Source: JBOHWJ01 sp050736615 (GTDB taxonomy: Bacteria > Desulfobacterota > Binatia > Binatales > Binataceae). Taken from it: 26,210 nucleotides of DNA. This document shows positions 23,447-26,210 of this stretch, piece after piece; within the stretch, counting starts at the first letter, position 1; each line of letters starts with the position of its first letter. The stretch spans positions 1 through 26,210 of the forward strand of contig JBOHWL010000151.1 in NCBI GenBank assembly GCA_050736615.1, read 5' to 3'. Below the pieces are notes generated by a model. That model was not told the origin of the DNA, did no database searches, and saw only the letters and a program-made list of their open reading frames with translations. Position numbers and translations under genes: made by a program.

Positions 23447-24189
23447 GGCCAACGCCTTTTCAACGCGATCTTTCACCTGCGCATACCAAACGCCTGACCG
23501 AGGTGATGAAGAAACTCAAGCGTTACACCGAGCCTATCGTCGCGGTACGTGCGGACGGACACTATTGGACGCCCAACGGCAATCATCGGCGCGTGGCGGC
23601 GAAAAAAAGCCGGGCTGCGATGATTCCCGCGATTGTGATTCCGGATAGCAACGTGGCCTATCAGATTCTCGCGCTCAATACGGAGAAGACCCACAATCTC
23701 AAGGACAAGTCGCTCGAAGTCATCCGCATGTATCGCGGCAGGCTCGCACAGGACCCGCATGCTGTGGAAAAAGATTTCGAGTTCGAGTTTGAGCGCGCCC
23801 ACTTCATCACTTTGGGCATCCTGTACGAGCGCACGGCGAAGTTTTCCGGCGGCGTTTACGCATCCTTGTTGAGTCGCGTCGATGGATTTCTCAAACAGTC
23901 GTTGCGCGCCGCGCTTGAGGAGCGCGAGCAACGCGCTGCGCTGGTCGCACAGGCGGACGGTTTGCTGAACGCACTGGTCGCGACCGGGCGCAAGCGCGGC
24001 CTTACCCATCCTTATCTGAAGAACTATATCGTTGCGCGATGTAATCCGCTCACGCGCGCGCGCAAAAACATGCCCGCGTGCAAAACGGCGCTGGCGAGTC
24101 TATACAAGGCGCTCGAGCAATTCGATTTGAGCCAAGTTCATTTTGGCCAGCTTCGCGACGCCGTCGCCGCTTCTGCCGCTGAAGTATAA
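23410..24189 (+). CDS. ParB-like nuclease-domain protein (3' part of a frameshifted gene)
   Basis: The open frame gives 259 residues from a TTG at 23410, but family-like sequence begins only at RPTPFQRDLSPAHTKRLTEV (about residue 13). The ParB-like fold shows in PIVAVRADGHYWTPNGNHRRVAA, where GNHRR sits at the ParB box II (GERR) position, and YQILALNTEKTHNLKDKSLEV. The C-terminal half is basic and helical, perhaps for DNA binding, and ends in QLRDAVAASAAEV. The matching N-terminus is in another frame just upstream. It is not next to parA, gid or rsm genes, so chromosome segregation is unlikely; stand-alone ParB-like proteins of this kind have no firmly known role. Confidence 0.7.
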   Translation: MASVRDAADWNGRPTPFQRDLSPAHTKRLTEVMKKLKRYTEPIVAVRADGHYWTPNGNHRRVAAKKSRAAMIPAIVIPDSNVAYQILALNTEKTHNLKDKSLEVIRMYRGRLAQDPHAVEKDFEFEFERAHFITLGILYERTAKFSGGVYASLLSRVDGFLKQSLRAALEEREQRAALVAQADGLLNALVATGRKRGLTHPYLKNYIVARCNPLTRARKNMPACKTALASLYKALEQFDLSQVHFGQLRDAVAASAAEV

Positions 24190-24210
24190 CAGAGCCGAGC
24201 CTGATGCCCT

Positions 24211-24263
24211 TCAGTTGCGATTAAGGACGCGGGCTTTGAGAGCTCCCAGCCGCTCGCAATACC
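24211..24263 (-). pseudogene. 3'-end remnant of a coiled-coil gene paralogue
   Basis: On minus, the sequence encodes ERLGALKARVLNRN followed by TGA (24211-24213). It is nearly identical to the C-terminus ERLAALEARVLNRN of the full coiled-coil gene ending at 25030. The surrounding DNA also matches: CTTCAGTTGCGATT then AGGACGCG, at 24209-24230 and again at about 25027-25048. Upstream similarity ends near 24263. It is the tail of a former tandem paralogue whose body is gone, and it marks the left side of the AT-richer segment. Confidence 0.75.
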
Positions 24264-24347
24264 AGACGTCTCACCTTATCCAAGAATCCATCAATTCGAT
24301 GATACACGATGACTATACTCACATCTTAGGATTAATATATGCGATGA

Positions 24348-24509
24348 TCAGACATAGTTGTGCCGACGGTCGTGGATCGTCTTCACATAAAGTTTTGGGA
24401 GACGCTTAAGGAAATTGTCCAACAGCGACTGCACGACCACCAGGGCTGGATGGCTGACCTTTGGGGGGAATCCGAGACTGTCCCGTTGGAGCAGGCAGCG
24501 AATTTGTGA
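24348..24509 (+). pseudogene. Probable displaced 5' part of the unknown accessory gene
   Basis: From about 24348 a plus frame reads VVDRLHIKFWETLKEIV, QQRLHDHQGWMADLWGES and ETVPLEQAANL, then stops at TGA 24507-24509. GTG 24360 is a possible start. The charged, helical composition and codon use look like genuine coding sequence, and it runs directly into the next frame, which has no good start near there. The simplest reading is one gene, split by a frameshift near 24500. I recognise no family; the FWE segment recalls several restriction/defence-associated proteins only very loosely. Confidence 0.4.
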
Positions 24510-24988
24510 GTCTTCGGTGGCCGGTGCTCCAACTTGCGAGTTTTATGAAAGACGACGCGCCCATATACTGGGCGTTCTGGGTGGAGCAGGACTATCAAGA
24601 CGCGCAGAAAAAAAAGAACAACGGCTTAGCGACCCTAACAGTTGGAGTTGTATTCCATAGCGAGAGCCAAGCTCGAATGAGACAACAGGCGAACAACCTC
24701 CCTCAGTGGGCAAAGGAATTATTTGATCACCCCGGGCGCCTCGCGGGCGATTGGAAAGCCGATGACGATTTCAAACGTGACGGGTGGGTTGTTTACCAGC
24801 AAGGGTACAATCTCAGGGGCAGGGCCGAAACGATTCGCCTTGCGCAGGGGGACGATCTCGAAAACGAAGTAGCCGATTGTCTGTTTCAGCTTTTCGAACA
24901 CACCCGCGAAAAGGTTGAACAGGAGAACCAAAACATTCGAAAGGAATACGCTAGAAATCCCTCAGGCAGGGGTCGCAATGCGCGATGA
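24461..24988 (+). CDS. Hypothetical protein of the accessory segment, probably frameshifted
   Basis: The frame from TTG 24461 has 175 codons. ATG 24545 (MKDDAPIYWAFWVEQDYQ) is a cleaner start and gives 147 residues, though with only a weak GCGAG before it. The protein is soluble, rich in Trp, Gln and charged residues. It contains WAKELFDHPGRLAGDWKADDD and GWVVYQQGYNLRG, and a helical C-terminal part from ENEVADCLFQLFEHTREKVEQ. No known domain was recognised. Upstream coding-like sequence in another frame (24348-24506) suggests that the N-terminus is out of frame. Lower GC than its neighbours and its position between two homologous coiled-coil tails suggest it was acquired by transfer. Confidence 0.5.
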   Translation: MGGIRDCPVGAGSEFVSLRWPVLQLASFMKDDAPIYWAFWVEQDYQDAQKKKNNGLATLTVGVVFHSESQARMRQQANNLPQWAKELFDHPGRLAGDWKADDDFKRDGWVVYQQGYNLRGRAETIRLAQGDDLENEVADCLFQLFEHTREKVEQENQNIRKEYARNPSGRGRNAR

Positions 24989-25029
24989 TGACCTGATCAG
25001 AATGTTCGGCAGCTCGCAATCTGTGCCTT

Positions 25030-25428
25030 TCAGTTGCGATTGAGGACGCGAGCTTCGAGCGCGGCTAACCGTTCGCGAATTTCCAATGCTTCTTCGAGCC
25101 GTTTGTTCGCATAATCAAGGCGCGAGGTAAATTTCTCGTCGAGTGCATCGAAACGCGCATTAACTTCGCCGCGCAACGATCCCATTTCATTGCGCAGCGA
25201 GCCCATTTCGCCACGCAGCGAGCCCATCTCGTTGCGCACCGAATTGATCTCGATGCGGCTGGCAGCAAAACCTTCTTCCATGCGCTTTTCCATCTGCCGC
25301 ATTTCGCCGCGCAATCCGGTAATCTCGCCGTGCACTCCTGCGATTTCGCCCTTCAGCTCTTGAATCTGAGGCGTCAGGACATCCTGGATGACCTGCTTAA
25401 CGGTATCGTACATTCCGCGTCTTGCCAT
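25030..25428 (-). CDS. Coiled-coil protein with heptad tandem repeats
   Basis: A 132-residue protein that is nearly all helix. An N-terminal part (MYDTVKQVIQDVLTPQIQELKGEI) leads into a strict heptad pattern, GEIAGVHGEITGLRGEMRQM. Then four 7-residue units follow (MGSLRGE/MGSLRNE type). The C-terminal part is again coiled (RFDALDEKFTSRLDYANKRLEEALEIRERLAALEARV). It has no membrane segment or signal. It resembles short DUF1640- or tail-fibre-like coiled-coil proteins only in general shape, so no function is assigned. A truncated paralogue tail lies at 24211-24263. Confidence 0.7.
   Translation of the reverse strand: MARRGMYDTVKQVIQDVLTPQIQELKGEIAGVHGEITGLRGEMRQMEKRMEEGFAASRIEINSVRNEMGSLRGEMGSLRNEMGSLRGEVNARFDALDEKFTSRLDYANKRLEEALEIRERLAALEARVLNRN
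25165..25248 (-). repeat. Four tandem 21-bp units inside the coiled-coil gene
   Basis: The units are 25165-25185, 25186-25206, 25207-25227 and 25228-25248, each encoding one heptad. The first three encode MGSLRGE or MGSLRNE and differ at few positions; the fourth (INSVRNE) is more diverged. The sixth residue alternates Gly/Asn, so the deeper period is 42 bp. The repeat could expand or contract by slippage in steps that keep the frame and the coiled-coil register. Confidence 0.85.
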
Positions 25429-25499
25429 GCTGGCTCAGTCTAGCGGATGATCCAGCCGATTTCATATATATCCTCGCGCCACGCCGGAGCCGTGGGAAA

Positions 25500-26210
25500 T
25501 CACGTTTTGAGGAATTCTATGACGGCGCGGATAAAGTCGGCGGGCTGCTCGAATTGCGGATAATGACCGCACGCGCGGATCGGCTCCAGACGCGAGCCGG
25601 CGATAGCCTGGTTATAAAGCTCACCGCATTCAAGCGGCACGATGCGATCTTCGCGGCCCCACGCAATCAGCGTGGGAATTTCCAAGCGTTCCAACAAATG
25701 CGGTAGTGCGGGATCGTGCATGTACGGTTTCCAGCAATAGCGAATCGCGGCTTCACGATTAATGATCGCGTTCTCGCGTTCTTGCGGCGCTGATTTGCGG
25801 CCGAACAGCGCTTCATAATCGGCGACGCGCCCCACCTCATGAAAGCACAGCTTGCGCGTCCCTTCGGTGCCATGCAGGAAAATATCCGTGATCTCGCCGG
25901 CCTGCGGCTTGATCCCGGCAGCGTCGCTCAGAACCATCCGCTCGACTATGCCGGGCGACATTACCGCCATTTCAGCGGCCAGCCACGCACCAATGAAATG
26001 TCCCATCAAGGTGGTTTTGCCGAGTTCGAGCGATTGCGCAATCCATAGATAAAAGCGCGCGAGATCGATGAAATTCTCCAGCCACTCCGGACGCTGCGAG
26101 CCGGCAAAACCGGGATGGGTGGGGACGTAAACCGTAAAACGGCGGGCCAGCTCGGAATGAAGTTTGAGCCAGCCTAAATTGCCCTCGAAACTATGCAGAT
26201 ACAACAGAGA
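25500..26210 (-). CDS. Alpha/beta hydrolase fold protein, partial, nucleophile Ser replaced by Phe
   Basis: The minus frame is open at the right edge, so the N-terminus lies outside; 236 residues are visible. The fold pattern is clear: LLYLHSFEGNLGWLKLH near the oxyanion site, VYVPTHPGFAGS, the nucleophile elbow LMGHFIGAWLAAEMAVMSP, PTLIAWGREDRIVP with the usual acidic residue, and CGHYPQFEQPADF with the catalytic-type His. At the elbow, G-x-S-x-G is G-H-F-I-G: the serine is a phenylalanine, codon TTC at 25995-25997. One base change (TTC from TCC) would explain it. The protein may be inactive as an esterase, act by another mechanism, or belong to a non-hydrolytic branch. Confidence 0.8.
   Translation of the reverse strand, partial: SLLYLHSFEGNLGWLKLHSELARRFTVYVPTHPGFAGSQRPEWLENFIDLARFYLWIAQSLELGKTTLMGHFIGAWLAAEMAVMSPGIVERMVLSDAAGIKPQAGEITDIFLHGTEGTRKLCFHEVGRVADYEALFGRKSAPQERENAIINREAAIRYCWKPYMHDPALPHLLERLEIPTLIAWGREDRIVPLECGELYNQAIAGSRLEPIRACGHYPQFEQPADFIRAVIEFLKT

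Noticed and set aside
25480..25497. CCACG/CGTGG hairpin after the alpha/beta hydrolase gene
   Set aside because: The stem is only 5 bp and no U-tract follows, too weak to call a terminator.

Overview
The window is a GC-rich bacterial chromosome segment (roughly 60% GC by eye) from a Gram-negative, probably soil-type organism. Two lipoprotein signal peptides, an ExbB/ExbD proton-channel operon, glycogen synthase, a flavin-dependent luciferase-like monooxygenase and remnants of beta-oxidation genes would fit a deltaproteobacterial-like or Binatota/Acidobacteriota-type lineage. No marker here settles this, so the lineage is a low-confidence inference. No rRNA, tRNA, CRISPR array, transposase or integrase was seen.

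Layout. (1) 1-1395: the 5' part of a PI-PLC-like lipoprotein gene runs off the left edge. It is followed by a decayed enoyl-CoA hydratase pseudogene abutting a possible acyl-CoA dehydrogenase 5' fragment, then a repeat-like spacer. (2) 1396-5880: an apparent operon encodes an ExbB/TolQ channel, two ExbD/TolR paralogues, a 32-residue ORF, a membrane-anchored VWA protein and a kelch-type beta-propeller lipoprotein. The VWA protein carries a TonB-like S-x3-H transmembrane segment, so this looks like a proton-motive-force-driven envelope machine in which a VWA domain replaces the usual TonB C-terminal domain. This is the most interesting system in the window. (3) 5914-7886: hemB with a recognisable promoter, then a GNAT-type acetyltransferase. 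(4) 7931-8025 is a palindromic repeat. A tightly packed minus-strand operon (11510 down to 8078) then encodes DUF2203, DUF4149, HAD, TIGR00725/LOG-like, PaaI-type thioesterase and a 4Fe-4S protein. (5) 11643-17780, plus strand: lon, galT, glgA and an RNase HI with an added C-terminal Cys4 finger. (6) 17781-19884: a convergent spacer with interlocked inverted repeats, then an ICMT-like membrane methyltransferase and trxB, both on minus. (7) 19966-23278, plus strand: moaC overlapping an RlmI-type rRNA methyltransferase, then a VOC protein and an LLM-class flavin oxidoreductase.

(8) 23286-26210 is the accessory part. A ParB-like gene appears broken by two 1-nt shifts. A lower-GC stretch with an unrecognised, probably frameshifted gene lies between a short remnant and the full copy of a coiled-coil gene, with the two homologous 3' ends in the same orientation. 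Last comes an alpha/beta hydrolase, cut by the right edge, whose nucleophile-elbow serine is replaced by phenylalanine.

Most of the window is housekeeping: haem and molybdopterin synthesis, proteolysis, redox, galactose/glycogen metabolism and RNA processing. The ExbBD-VWA-kelch operon and the right-hand accessory segment are the parts that most deserve attention.
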